Source: Bryobacterales bacterium
Lineage (GTDB): Bacteria; Acidobacteriota; Terriglobia; Bryobacterales; Bryobacteraceae
Assembly: GCA_003166475.1 (NCBI GenBank)
Contig: PMVV01000400.1
Location: 2,370-51,498, forward strand
Reading direction: 5' to 3'
DNA length: 49,129 bases
This document shows positions 32,846-41,255 of this stretch, piece by piece (within the stretch, counting starts at the first letter, position 1; every line of letters begins with the position of its first letter). Made by a program: the position numbers and the translations under genes. A model generated the notes under the pieces. It was not told the origin of the DNA, did no database searches, and was given only the letters and a program-made list of their open reading frames with translations.

Positions 32846-34897
32846 ATGAAAAAGCTCTGCCTGCTACTGCTGTGCTGCCTGCCGCTCGCTTACGGCGCGC
32901 ACGTGACCATCCTACGGGACGAATACGGCGTCCCCCACATCTTCGCCGAGGACGCCGCCGGCGCGGCCTTCGGCTCGGGTTACGCGCAGGCCGAGGATCG
33001 CCTGGAGGAGCTGCTGAAGAACTACCGCCGCGCGGAAGGCACCATGGCGGAAGCCTTCGGCACGGAGTTCTTCCGCGACGATTGGCGCCAGCGAGTCTGG
33101 CGCCACCGGCTGGTGGCCGAGCGCCGTTACCAGGAACTGAGCCCGCGCAGCCGCGAAATCATCGAGGCGTTCCAAGCGGGTGTGCGCCAATACATGCGGG
33201 AGCATCCCGAGCAAGTGCCGGCATGGGCGCCCAAGCTGGAGCCCTGGCAGTTGGTGGCGCTGGGCCGCTACATCATCTGGGGCTGGCCGGAGGGCGAAGC
33301 TGCCGAGAAGCTGATCCACGCGGGCATCCAGCCCGATCCCGTCGCCTATCACGGCTCGAACGAAATGCTGCTGGCGCCGTCGCGCACCGCCATGCATGCG
33401 CCCATCGCCGTGGTGGACCCGCACCTGAGCTGGTACGGCCCATTCCGCTTCTACGAAATGCGCATCTATGGCGGCGACCTGGCCTTCTCCGGCGCCTCGA
33501 TCCTGGGCCTTCCGTTCCCGGTATTGGGACACAGCCGCTATGCCTCTATCGCCATGACCACCGGCGGTCCGGACACTTCCGATGTCTACGAAGAGGAAGT
33601 CCAGGACGGCAAATACAAGTTCCGCGGCGAATGGCGGCCGCTCGAAACCCGCCATGAAAAGATCGGCGTCAAGGTGGGAGACAAGATCGACTGGAAGGAC
33701 GTCACCATCGACTCCACCGTGCACGGGCCCATCGTGGCGCACAAGAACGGCAAGTCGTACTCGGTGGCGATCCCTTATGCCGACGAGGTTCGCCTGATGG
33801 ACGAGAGCTGGGGCATGGCGACCGCCCACAACCTGGTCGAGATGAAGAAAGCCCTGGCGATGCTGCAGTTCATGGCGCAGAATATCATGGTGGGCACGGT
33901 GGATGGCGACATCTATTACGTGCGCAACGGGCGCGTGCCCGTGCGGCCGAGTGGCTGCGACCCGTCGAAACCCATGCCCGGCGCAACCGGCGCGTGCGAA
34001 TGGCAGGGGCTGCACTCGTTCGAAGATCTGGTGCAGGTGACCAATCCGCCGCAGGGATACATGCAGAATTGCAACGTCTCGCCGTTCGCCATGATGAAAG
34101 AAATGCCGAAGAATTCGCCGCTGGTACCCGAGGAATACGCGGCGCATCCTTACCTTTACAATGACGGGCGCACTCCCCCGCATCAGCGCGCGGCCATGAT
34201 GGTGGACCTGCTCGACGCGGCCCACGATGTGACCGCCGAGCAGGCCATCGGCATTGCATTTTCGCCGCAAGTCTGGCACGCGGAGTTGTGGCAGGAGCGC
34301 ATCCGCAAAGCTGCGCCGGAGAGTGAATTCGCGAAAATGCTCGCCGCGTGGAACCGCCGCAGCGACGCGGATTCCCGCGCTGCCCTGGCATTCTACCTCT
34401 TCAAGATGTCGCTCGACGCGGGGCCGAAGCGCGCGGTGGACCCGCCTGCAGATCTCACCGACGATCAGGTGCGTGCGGCGCTGGCCAACGCGGAAGCGCG
34501 GCTGAAGTCCGAGTTCGCCGCGGATGCGGTCTTCGGAACGCTGTTCCGCGTGGGTCGGCAGGGCGCGGCGCACACCTGGCCGGTTAGCGGCGGATCGCTG
34601 CGGGATGCCGGCATGGCCACCCCGCGCGCCATCAGTTTCGCGAAAAACGGACAGGAGATGGTCGGGCATACCGGCCAGACCTCCACGCAGATTGTGATTC
34701 TGACCAAGCCGCCCCAATCGTACATGGTGATCCCGCTGGGCGAAAGCGACCACCCGGATTCGCCGCACTTCGACGATCAGGCGGAAAAGCTGTTCAGCCA
34801 GAGCCGCGCGAAATCGACTTACTTTCTGAACCGCAAGGAACTGGAGAACCATGTCACGAAGCGGGAGGAACTGGAATTCGCGGGGTCGTCCAAGTGA
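32846..34897 (+). CDS. penicillin-acylase-family Ntn hydrolase
   Basis: The protein has 683 residues with a signal peptide ('[15 protein letters not shown]'). '[17 protein letters not shown]' and '[15 protein letters not shown]' start the alpha subunit. The autoproteolysis site is probably G170/S171 in 'YHGSNEM', which would free Ser171 as the N-terminal nucleophile, and 'VVDPHLSW' follows as in the family. Members cleave amide-linked acyl groups: penicillin side chains, acyl-homoserine lactones or other acyl amides, in the periplasm. The stop codon overlaps the BlaI gene (TGATG), so the enzyme is co-translated with a beta-lactam-type repressor. Confidence 0.88.
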   Translation: MKKLCLLLLCCLPLAYGAHVTILRDEYGVPHIFAEDAAGAAFGSGYAQAEDRLEELLKNYRRAEGTMAEAFGTEFFRDDWRQRVWRHRLVAERRYQELSPRSREIIEAFQAGVRQYMREHPEQVPAWAPKLEPWQLVALGRYIIWGWPEGEAAEKLIHAGIQPDPVAYHGSNEMLLAPSRTAMHAPIAVVDPHLSWYGPFRFYEMRIYGGDLAFSGASILGLPFPVLGHSRYASIAMTTGGPDTSDVYEEEVQDGKYKFRGEWRPLETRHEKIGVKVGDKIDWKDVTIDSTVHGPIVAHKNGKSYSVAIPYADEVRLMDESWGMATAHNLVEMKKALAMLQFMAQNIMVGTVDGDIYYVRNGRVPVRPSGCDPSKPMPGATGACEWQGLHSFEDLVQVTNPPQGYMQNCNVSPFAMMKEMPKNSPLVPEEYAAHPYLYNDGRTPPHQRAAMMVDLLDAAHDVTAEQAIGIAFSPQVWHAELWQERIRKAAPESEFAKMLAAWNRRSDADSRAALAFYLFKMSLDAGPKRAVDPPADLTDDQVRAALANAEARLKSEFAADAVFGTLFRVGRQGAAHTWPVSGGSLRDAGMATPRAISFAKNGQEMVGHTGQTSTQIVILTKPPQSYMVIPLGESDHPDSPHFDDQAEKLFSQSRAKSTYFLNRKELENHVTKREELEFAGSSK

Positions 34898-35295
34898 TGC
34901 GAGACGCCCTGGGCCACCTGGAACTGAGAGTGATGGAGGTTCTCTGGGCGCACGGCGAAAGCAACGTGCACGATGTCGTCGAGCGGCTGGGCCGGCCGCT
35001 GGCGTACACCACGGTGATGACCACGCTGGACCGGCTCTTCAAGAAACATCTGCTGCTGCGGCGCAAATCGGAGCGGGCGTTCTTATATGCGCCGCGCTGG
35101 ACGCGCCGGGAATGGGAACAGAAACGTGCGGGCGATTTCGTAGCCGGCTTCCTGGCGTCGCCCGCGGCCTCCGGCGATCTGCTGATCTCCTCCCTGGTCG
35201 ACGCGGTCGGCCAATATGACACCGCCCTGCTGGATGAGTTGGAAAGGAAGATCCGCAGCAAGCGCAGAGAGCTTGGCCGGCGAGGGAAAACATGA
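34897..35295 (+). CDS. BlaI/MecI/CopY-family transcriptional repressor
   Basis: The protein has 132 residues from ATG 34897 (or GTG 34894). 'LGHLELRVMEVLWAHGESNVHDVVERL' and 'LAYTTVMTTLDRLFKKHLLLRR' form the winged helix of BlaI-type repressors, including the recognition helix and the wing. The C-terminal dimer helices lie at ~75-125. In classical systems the repressor is cleaved by, or following activation of, a BlaR1/MecR1 protease; that partner overlaps this gene by 4 nt. Confidence 0.92.
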   Translation: MRDALGHLELRVMEVLWAHGESNVHDVVERLGRPLAYTTVMTTLDRLFKKHLLLRRKSERAFLYAPRWTRREWEQKRAGDFVAGFLASPAASGDLLISSLVDAVGQYDTALLDELERKIRSKRRELGRRGKT

Positions 35296-36281
35296 CTCTC
35301 CCATATCTTCCGCGGCTACTGTGCATCAGCCTGGCAACCTTCTTTCTGATCCACCTGGCACTTGGGCTGGGAGTTTCGCTGATTGCCCGGCCGGCGGCCC
35401 GCCTGGGAGAACGCATCCGGCCGCACCTGGCTGCCCGCTGCCTGCTGGTGTTGCGCTTGCTGCCGGCCGTGGGCGCCGCATTGATTGTGGTGGTGGTTTG
35501 TCTGCCGAGCTACCTGTGGCTTGAGCCGGAGGCCCCCACCGAACGGGTGGGTTTTGGGTGCCTGGCCGTGGCTTTGCTGGGCATCGCCATGTGGGGCATT
35601 TCGCTCGCGCGGGGGCTGCGCGCCGCGGCCGGCTCACGCCGCTTTCTGCGGCAATGCCAGCGCGAGGGACGCCGGGCGCGCCTGCCGGGAGAACTTGCGA
35701 ACGCTTGCATGGATACCTGGATCGTGGAAGGCACCGCGCCACTGCTGGCGCTCGGCGGAATCGTTCGCCCGCGGCTGGTAATCTCGCGCGGAGTGGTCAG
35801 CGCGCTGTCGCCGGAGGAACTGGCGGCGGCCTTGCGGCACGAACGCGCGCACTGGACTTCGCGCGACAATCTCAAGCGCCTGTGTATCCTGCTGACACCC
35901 GGCATCCTGCCGTTCGCGGGCAGCAGCCGGACGCTCGGGCGCGGCTGGAGAAAGTTCGCCGAATGGGCCGCCGACGACCGCGCGGTGGACGGCAGCGCGC
36001 GCCGCTCGTTCGCGCTGGCCGCGGCATTGGTGCGGGTTGCGCGCATGAGCGCGGACGCGCCGCCGTCTTCCCTGGCGCGCCTATTGGGCGACACCGATCA
36101 GCTTGCGGCGCGCGTGGATCGCCTGCTGCGCCCGGCCCCGCCCAGCCAACTTCCGGCTGGTCCGCGGCCTATCCTGGCGCTGAGCGCGATCCTGCTGATG
36201 GCCGGCTCGCTGGCGGCGGCGATCCTGCAGCCAGATGCGCTTTACTCCGTGCATCTGGCGCTGGAACACTTGGTGGAGTAA
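35292..36281 (+). CDS. BlaR1/MecR1-type M56 membrane metallopeptidase without sensor domain
   Basis: The protein has 329 residues. It has hydrophobic segments at about 8-32, 48-75, 88-105 and 290-315. The zinc-protease motif HExxH is HERAH (183-187), with a further acidic ligand in 'EWAADDRAV' (E224). Classical BlaR1 is ~585 residues with a C-terminal penicillin-binding sensor; here the protein ends after the last membrane segment, so it cannot bind beta-lactams in the classical way. It probably cleaves or triggers loss of the BlaI-type repressor encoded just upstream. Confidence 0.88.
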   Translation: MTLPYLPRLLCISLATFFLIHLALGLGVSLIARPAARLGERIRPHLAARCLLVLRLLPAVGAALIVVVVCLPSYLWLEPEAPTERVGFGCLAVALLGIAMWGISLARGLRAAAGSRRFLRQCQREGRRARLPGELANACMDTWIVEGTAPLLALGGIVRPRLVISRGVVSALSPEELAAALRHERAHWTSRDNLKRLCILLTPGILPFAGSSRTLGRGWRKFAEWAADDRAVDGSARRSFALAAALVRVARMSADAPPSSLARLLGDTDQLAARVDRLLRPAPPSQLPAGPRPILALSAILLMAGSLAAAILQPDALYSVHLALEHLVE

Positions 36282-36283
36282 CG

Positions 36284-36973
36284 GTGGCAGATGAGAACAA
36301 CGGCACCAGTACTTTCGCTATCCTCGCCCGGGCGCGCTCGGCCGAGGCGGTGGTGGAAGCCATCCGCCAGGCGGGCGGCCGCGCGGATGCGTGGGAGGCC
36401 GACCTGGCTGATCCCGCTGGCGTTCCCGAACTGTTCGACCGGGCGGAGGCGGCCTTCGGTCCGGTCGAGATCCTGGTCAACAACGCGGCCTTTTGGCACG
36501 GCGACACCTTCGTGCCGGATCGCGCGGAGCGCTTCGGATGGCGCCTGATGCCGGTCTCGCCCGAGACCTGCGACCGGCATTTCGCGGTGAACGGCCGGGC
36601 ACCGGCGATGCTGATCGCGGAGTTCGCACGGCGGCACGCCGCGCGCGGGGCAAGCTGGGGCCGCATCGTTTCGTTGACCACGGGCGGCGCGCCCGGTTTC
36701 CCCGGCGAAGTGTCGTACGGCGCCAGCAAGAACGCCGTGGAGAGCTACACGGTGGCTGCCGCCGCTGAGCTTGCGCCGTTGGGGATCACGGCTAACGTGC
36801 TCTCCCCGCCGCCCACCGATACCGGCTGGATCTCGCCGCGAATCGCCGTGGAACTGGCGCAGGCGACGCCGCCCTACCGCATCGCGCAGCCCGAAGAGGT
36901 GGCCGAGTTGATTGTCTTCCTGGCCTCGCACCAGGCACGCTCGATCAGCGGACAGCGCATCGCGATCCGCTGA
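36284..36973 (+). CDS. short-chain dehydrogenase lacking the N-terminal nucleotide-binding motif
   Basis: The protein has 229 residues from GTG 36284, which lies 2 nt after the M56 stop. The SDR core is clear: 'EILVNNAAFWHG' (NNA motif), catalytic Ser in 'RIVSLTTGG', YxxxK in 'SYGASKNAVESYT', and the C-terminal 'EEVAELIVFLASHQARSISGQRIAI'. The first Rossmann strand with TGxxxGxG is absent; the protein begins near the second helix. A deletion that joined the M56 gene to the SDR body would explain this. It may be inactive, or it may be a truncated product of recent rearrangement. Confidence 0.7.
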   Translation: MADENNGTSTFAILARARSAEAVVEAIRQAGGRADAWEADLADPAGVPELFDRAEAAFGPVEILVNNAAFWHGDTFVPDRAERFGWRLMPVSPETCDRHFAVNGRAPAMLIAEFARRHAARGASWGRIVSLTTGGAPGFPGEVSYGASKNAVESYTVAAAAELAPLGITANVLSPPPTDTGWISPRIAVELAQATPPYRIAQPEEVAELIVFLASHQARSISGQRIAIR

Positions 36974-37008
36974 AAGCTGAGTGCTGAAAGCTGAAAGCTA
37001 AAAGCTAT
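36967..37008. repeat. heptanucleotide repeat AAGCTGA at convergent gene ends
   Basis: Five in-phase heptamers follow the SDR stop: AAGCTGA, GTGCTGA, AAGCTGA, AAGCTAA, AAGCTAT (36974-37008). The SDR stop TGA lies in a preceding CCGCTGA unit, and the stop of the minus-strand subunit gene (complement of CTA, 37005-37007) lies in the last unit. Confidence 0.75.
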
Positions 37009-37571
37009 TTACACCCTTCGAAAACGCCGCCCGGCGCTCCGGTGTAGCCCAGCGCCTGCATGCCAACCGGTGAGCTGTAATATGCTCGCGAGACCCAGTC
37101 TTTCAAATTGGAGAAATGCGCGTGGCCGCGATAGCTGCCGGGCGCGTTCTCGTCCCAGGTCTCGAGCGTATGCGGATACGCCATGAAGGTCACCAGCTCC
37201 GTTTGCTGCTCGGGCGTGAGATACACGAACGCAGCGCGGTAGCGGACGAAGGATTCCCCATCGAGCGCCGCCAGGCTGTCCAGAAAACTCCGCTGCGTAT
37301 CGTGCGTTTCGACGGCCAGCACCGCGTCCACGAAACGGTTCACCAACGCCGCTTTGGCGCCCGGCGTATCGGTGGCGGGGATCAGGATGTCGCTGAAGAC
37401 GATAAGCGTCTGGTCTTGATGATCGTCCAGAAACACAGGCTTCCAATCGTCGCGCGCCAGTTCCTTCGAGGCGTCGTAATCGGACGGAAACTCGCGCGCC
37501 GTGGCTACGCGGCCGGATACGGCTGCGGCGGCTCCCAGGAAGGTTTGACGAAATAAATCCCGGCGGTTCAT
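37005..37571 (-). CDS. gluconate 2-dehydrogenase subunit 3 (gamma)-like protein
   Basis: The protein has 188 residues. 'MNRRDLFRQTFLGAAAAVSG' is a Tat-like signal (twin Arg). The body ('SDILIPATDTPGAKAALVNRFVDAVL', 'FMAYPHTLETWDENAPGSYRGH') matches the small subunit of membrane-bound FAD-GMC dehydrogenases, which chaperones and exports the flavin subunit. It is divergent from the GMC gene at 37596 with only a 24-nt gap, so both must share one promoter region. Together with the cytochrome downstream they would form a three-part periplasmic dehydrogenase. Confidence 0.85.
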   Translation of the reverse strand: MNRRDLFRQTFLGAAAAVSGRVATAREFPSDYDASKELARDDWKPVFLDDHQDQTLIVFSDILIPATDTPGAKAALVNRFVDAVLAVETHDTQRSFLDSLAALDGESFVRYRAAFVYLTPEQQTELVTFMAYPHTLETWDENAPGSYRGHAHFSNLKDWVSRAYYSSPVGMQALGYTGAPGGVFEGCK

Positions 37572-37579
37572 TTGGGGAC

Positions 37580-37585
37580 TATAAT
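37580..37585 (+). promoter_or_regulatory. -10 element in a 24-bp divergent gap
   Basis: A consensus TATAAT ends 10 nt before the GMC ATG. There are only 24 nt between the two divergent start codons, so a plus-strand transcript from here would have a leader of only a few nucleotides. The -35 position falls inside the opposite gene and is not consensus. Confidence 0.45.
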
Positions 37586-37595
37586 ACCTTTACCG

Positions 37596-39281
37596 ATGCA
37601 AGCAGCACAAGCTTCCGAAATCTACGACGCCATCGTGGTAGGCTCGGGCGCGACCGGCGGTTGGGCGGCCAAGCGGCTGGCGGAAGCCGGCTTGAAGGTT
37701 GCGCTGCTGGAAGCCGGCCGCAACATCTCGCCCAAAGAATTCACCGAGCACATGCCGGCTTACAAGCTGAAGTACCGCGACATGTCGCCGGAAATCGCGC
37801 GTACACGTCCGGTGCAGAAGCAGTGCTACGCCTGCATGGAATACAACTACGACTGGTTCGTGGACGACCTGCAGAATCCGTACAGGACTCCGGCGGGCAA
37901 GCCGTTCACCTGGCAGCGCCTGCGCATTGTGGGCGGCCGTACGCTGGTCTGGGGACGCCAGAGCTATCGCATGAGCGATCTGGATTTCAAGGCGGCCAGC
38001 CACGATGGCTACGGCGAAGACTGGCCTCTCTCGTACAAGGAGATGGAGCCTTACTACGAGATCGTGGAGCGCTACGTGGGAATCAGCGGCGCGGCGGAAG
38101 GAAATCCCACGCTGCCGGACAGCCACTTCCTGCCGCCCATGAAAATGACTTGCGGCGAGGTGCGCTTGCGTGAGCGCGTGCAGGCGCAGTTCGGCCGCAC
38201 CGTCACCATCGGGCGCACCGCCATCCTCACCCAGAATCACAATGGACGCGCCGCGTGCCACTATTGCGGGCCTTGCGAGCGCGGCTGCGTGACGTTCTCG
38301 TATTTCAGTAGCCCGTTCACCACGGTGGCGGATGCGTTGAAGACCAGGAATTGCACGCTGGTCACGAACGCCGTGGTGCGCAGTGTCGATATGGACGACG
38401 CCAACAACCGCGCCACCGGCGTGACCTATGTCGACCGGCTTTCGCATAAGACCTACCAGGCGCGCGCCCGGAGCGTGATTCTGTGCGCGCAGGCCTTGGA
38501 ATCGACGCGCATCCTGTTGAACTCGTCCACGCGCGTGTATCCCAAGGGCCTTGCCAATTCGAGCGGCGTGCTGGGGCATTACCTGATGGACCACGCGGTG
38601 GGCGGAGGCGCCGCGGGCGATCTGCCCGGCTTCGACCCAACGCCGAGTTCCCCGAGCGCGCCGCATCGCGCCAACGGCATCTACGTGATTCGCTTTCGCA
38701 ATATCGCGAACGGGCCGCGGCATCCGCGCTTTATTCGCGGGTACGGATTTCAGGGCGGCGCCAGCGCGAGCTTCAACTTTGGCGCGGAGGGATTTGGCGC
38801 CAACTACAAGAAAGCCGTGCTGGCGGGAACCTACAGCATTGATCTGGGCGCTTTCGGCGAATCCCTGGCGCGCTTCGATAATTACTGCGATATCGATCCG
38901 GAAATGCGGGACGCCTGGGGCATTCCCGCATTGCGCATCCGGATGACCCACGGCGACAATGAGAAGGCCATGATGGAAGACGCCGCCTCGTCCGCCGCCG
39001 AGATGCTGGAGGCCGCCGGCGCCAGGAACATCAAGGTGAATTCGGATCTGGCGGAGCCCGGCATGGCGATCCATGAAACCGGCACCGCGCGCATGGGTGC
39101 CGATCCGAAGAAGTCCGTTCTGGACTCTTATAACCAGACGCACGATGTGAAAAACGTGTTCGTGATGGACGGCGCCAGCTACCCATCGTCGGCGTGCCAG
39201 AATCCCACGCTGACATTCATGGCGCTGACGGTGCGAGCCTGCGATCGTCTGATCGAGCGATTCCGGAAGAATGAAGTTTAG
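37596..39281 (+). CDS. GMC oxidoreductase, large flavin subunit of a sugar/alcohol dehydrogenase
   Basis: The protein has 561 residues from ATG 37596. FAD-binding 'VVGSGATGGWAAKRLAEAG' is at about 14-32. A Cys cluster 'CHYCGPCERGC' (C-x2-C-x2-C-x3-C) follows, as in cytochrome-linked dehydrogenases that carry an iron-sulfur centre. The C-terminal GMC motif is present ('HETGTARMG', 'YPSSACQNPTLTFMAL'). There is no signal peptide of its own; it is probably exported by the Tat-tagged gamma subunit. With the tetraheme cytochrome 14 nt downstream it fits a membrane-linked dehydrogenase of the gluconate/glucoside type. Substrate unknown. Confidence 0.88.
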   Translation: MQAAQASEIYDAIVVGSGATGGWAAKRLAEAGLKVALLEAGRNISPKEFTEHMPAYKLKYRDMSPEIARTRPVQKQCYACMEYNYDWFVDDLQNPYRTPAGKPFTWQRLRIVGGRTLVWGRQSYRMSDLDFKAASHDGYGEDWPLSYKEMEPYYEIVERYVGISGAAEGNPTLPDSHFLPPMKMTCGEVRLRERVQAQFGRTVTIGRTAILTQNHNGRAACHYCGPCERGCVTFSYFSSPFTTVADALKTRNCTLVTNAVVRSVDMDDANNRATGVTYVDRLSHKTYQARARSVILCAQALESTRILLNSSTRVYPKGLANSSGVLGHYLMDHAVGGGAAGDLPGFDPTPSSPSAPHRANGIYVIRFRNIANGPRHPRFIRGYGFQGGASASFNFGAEGFGANYKKAVLAGTYSIDLGAFGESLARFDNYCDIDPEMRDAWGIPALRIRMTHGDNEKAMMEDAASSAAEMLEAAGARNIKVNSDLAEPGMAIHETGTARMGADPKKSVLDSYNQTHDVKNVFVMDGASYPSSACQNPTLTFMALTVRACDRLIERFRKNEV

Positions 39282-39295
39282 GGAGGGGAAAGGCC

Positions 39296-40408
39296 ATGAT
39301 GCGGGAGTTGTGCATTTGTGTTTTGACGGTTTGGAGCGCGGGGGCCGCTGTGCCGCCGGTGATCCCAGGCGACTCCGAGCGAGGCGCCAAGCTCTTTGAA
39401 AACGAACGCTGCGTGGCGTGTCACAGCGTGAATGGCAAGGGTGGCAAGATGGGCATGGATCTGAGTGCGCGGGTGGACCGCGGCTTCACGCCCGCCCTGC
39501 TGGCCAGTGCCATGTGGAACCACGCGCCGGTGATGTGGTCGGCCATGGAAGGCGCCGGCATCGAACGGCCCCAATTGAGTCCGTCGGACGCCGCCGATCT
39601 GTTCGCCTACTTGTATTCGACGCGTTTCTTCGACAAGCCGGGCGACGCCGCGCGCGGCAAGCAGGCGTTCGCGGACAGGCACTGCGCGGAGTGCCACGGG
39701 ATTACCGAGTCGCGCGCGGAGGGCGCGCCGCCGGTAGTGAAGTGGGATTCGCTGGGGCAGCCCATGGTCCTGGTGCAGCAGATGTGGGACCACAGCAGCC
39801 GCATGCGGGAGGCCTTCGCGCGCAAGAAGATCGCGTGGCAGGAGCTGACGGCGCAGGATTTGAGCGATATCCTGGCCTATCTGCGCAACCTTCCGGAGAC
39901 GCGGGGTGTGAATACGCACTTCTCGTTTACCACGGGGGAAGGCGGGCAGGCCATATTCGAAGCCAAAGGCTGTGTGAAATGCCATGTGGGCAAGTTGGCC
40001 CTGGAGGACCGCCTGCACAATCTCGACCTGACCGAGATCGCGGTGGATATGTGGAATCACGCGCCCAGGATGATTCAGCCGGTGCCGCAACTTTCCGAGG
40101 ACGAAATGCGCCAGTTGCTCAGTTATCTCTGGATGCGTCAGTTTGTGTATGCCAAGGGAGACGTGGGGCGCGGCAAGCAGGTGTTTGCCGCCAAGCATTG
40201 CGCCGAATGCCACAACGGCGGGGAGCACGGCGCACCCCCGCTGCCGGGGCAAGGCCGGGGATACTCGGAAATCACGATCGTCTCGGCGCTGTGGAAGCAC
40301 GGCCCGCAGATGTTCACGCGCATGCGGCAGGCCAAGATGGCATGGCCGCGGTTCAGCAGTCCGCAGCAGATGTCGGATCTGGTGGCGTATTTGAATTCGG
40401 TGCAGTAG
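39296..40408 (+). CDS. tetraheme c-type cytochrome built from four tandem domains
   Basis: The protein has 370 residues with a weak signal ('CICVLTVWSAGAAV'). Four CxxCH heme sites lie at 39-43, 130-134, 226-230 and 302-306. After each comes a W-x-H-x3-M pattern (residues 73-80, 163-170, 252-259, 332-339) whose Met could be the distal ligand, so the protein is four related mono-heme cytochrome domains. It starts 14 nt after the GMC gene, with AGGGAGGGG upstream, and is likely the electron acceptor that passes electrons from the flavin subunit to the respiratory chain. Confidence 0.9.
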   Translation: MMRELCICVLTVWSAGAAVPPVIPGDSERGAKLFENERCVACHSVNGKGGKMGMDLSARVDRGFTPALLASAMWNHAPVMWSAMEGAGIERPQLSPSDAADLFAYLYSTRFFDKPGDAARGKQAFADRHCAECHGITESRAEGAPPVVKWDSLGQPMVLVQQMWDHSSRMREAFARKKIAWQELTAQDLSDILAYLRNLPETRGVNTHFSFTTGEGGQAIFEAKGCVKCHVGKLALEDRLHNLDLTEIAVDMWNHAPRMIQPVPQLSEDEMRQLLSYLWMRQFVYAKGDVGRGKQVFAAKHCAECHNGGEHGAPPLPGQGRGYSEITIVSALWKHGPQMFTRMRQAKMAWPRFSSPQQMSDLVAYLNSVQ

Positions 40409-40761
40409 GGCGCGCGATTTTTGCGGCTGGCTCGAAGCCAGTCACACGTTTTGCCAAAAATTTCATCGGCCCGATACGGCCGCGCCGGGGCCGGCTCTTC
40501 AAAATGTCTCGCCCGGCCTCACCGGCTGCCGTAAAGCTTGCCGCCTGCGACCGGCCGCCGCTCACTAACTAACACTCCAACAAGCAGTTAGACATACGTC
40601 CTGGCACTGCGCAGCCAACCTAACAGCGGGTCCCGAGCTCCCGGTGCGCCAGCCAGAGCTCATGGCTCGGACGGCGTCGATCTTGCCCCTCCGAGTCACT
40701 CTGGTATCCCTGAATGGCAAAATCCGGCTGCTATATTGTGAGTGAAAAAGGAGCGCTTCAC
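40409..40761. other. 353-nt region without a supported gene
   Basis: I see no convincing gene. A short hairpin (GGCTGGCT-CGA-AGCCAGTC) lies at about 40429-40447, after the cytochrome gene, and could be a weak terminator. Lower-GC, repeat-poor sequence leads into the small gene at 40762. Confidence 0.45.
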
Positions 40762-41085
40762 GTGGCACAAATAATTCCTCTCGGTTTTGTTACGGCAACT
40801 AATGCGGCTTTGACGGCAAATGTTCCGGCTCCGTCCGGACTTCCCCTGCGCTGCAACAAGGTTCTGGTACAGGCCTTCAAGACCGCGACCTCCAGCGATT
40901 CCGTCTTTGTCGGATTGAAAGGCCTGAACAAGACCACCGGCGCGGGAGTCATAGCGGTACTGCAGGCCGGCCAGTCGGTGGTGGTCGGAGACGAGCGCGA
41001 TTCCAACGTGCTGGATCCGACCGCGTTCGCCGTGGACAGCTCGTCGGGCGCCGCGGTGGTCACGGGCATGCTCTACCAACGGTAG
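40762..41085 (+). CDS. small protein of unknown function, first gene of the accessory cassette
   Basis: The protein has 107 residues from GTG 40762, with AAAAAGGAG 8 nt upstream; the longer listed start at 40714 has no RBS. No signal peptide or membrane segment is seen. The sequence is rich in Val, Ala, Thr and Ser ('PLGFVTATNAALTANVPAP', 'AVLQAGQSVVVGDERDSN') and looks like a small beta-sandwich of the kind found in phage virion accessory proteins. I do not recognise a family. Its neighbour downstream also has tail-fibre-type features. Confidence 0.55.
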   Translation: MAQIIPLGFVTATNAALTANVPAPSGLPLRCNKVLVQAFKTATSSDSVFVGLKGLNKTTGAGVIAVLQAGQSVVVGDERDSNVLDPTAFAVDSSSGAAVVTGMLYQR

Positions 41086-41093
41086 TCGCAATA

Positions 41094-41207
41094 CTGTTCA
41101 CTTTGGTGGGGCAGACCATCGCACTTCGTGGTCTGCCGCCTTCGGGGCGCGCTGGCAGACGACATAAAACGATCGTCTGCCTCACCCGAACATCATTAAG
41201 TGAACAG
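41094..41207. repeat. complete AB hairpin element with 10-bp terminal inverted repeats
   Basis: The 114-bp unit is bounded by CTGTTCACTT (41094-41103) and AAGTGAACAG (41198-41207), a perfect inverted repeat. Inside are hairpin A, GGCAGACCA-N10-TGGTCTGCC (41110-41137), and hairpin B, GGCAGACGA-N10-TCGTCTGCC (41154-41181). Compared with other copies, both arms of A have changed together. Confidence 0.8.
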
Positions 41208-41255
41208 CATTGACGGTAGTCCGGATCGTCTGAAATCAGGGAGGCTCATTACATT

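Noticed and set aside
32912-34852. Minus-strand ORF (646 aa) opposite the acylase
   Set aside because: It is a shadow ORF; the acylase frame has a signal peptide and Ntn motifs.
36284-36973. Frameshift hiding the missing SDR N-terminus in another frame upstream
   Set aside because: The upstream sequence encodes the M56 C-terminal membrane segment, and no TGxxxGxG-coding stretch is seen in any frame there.
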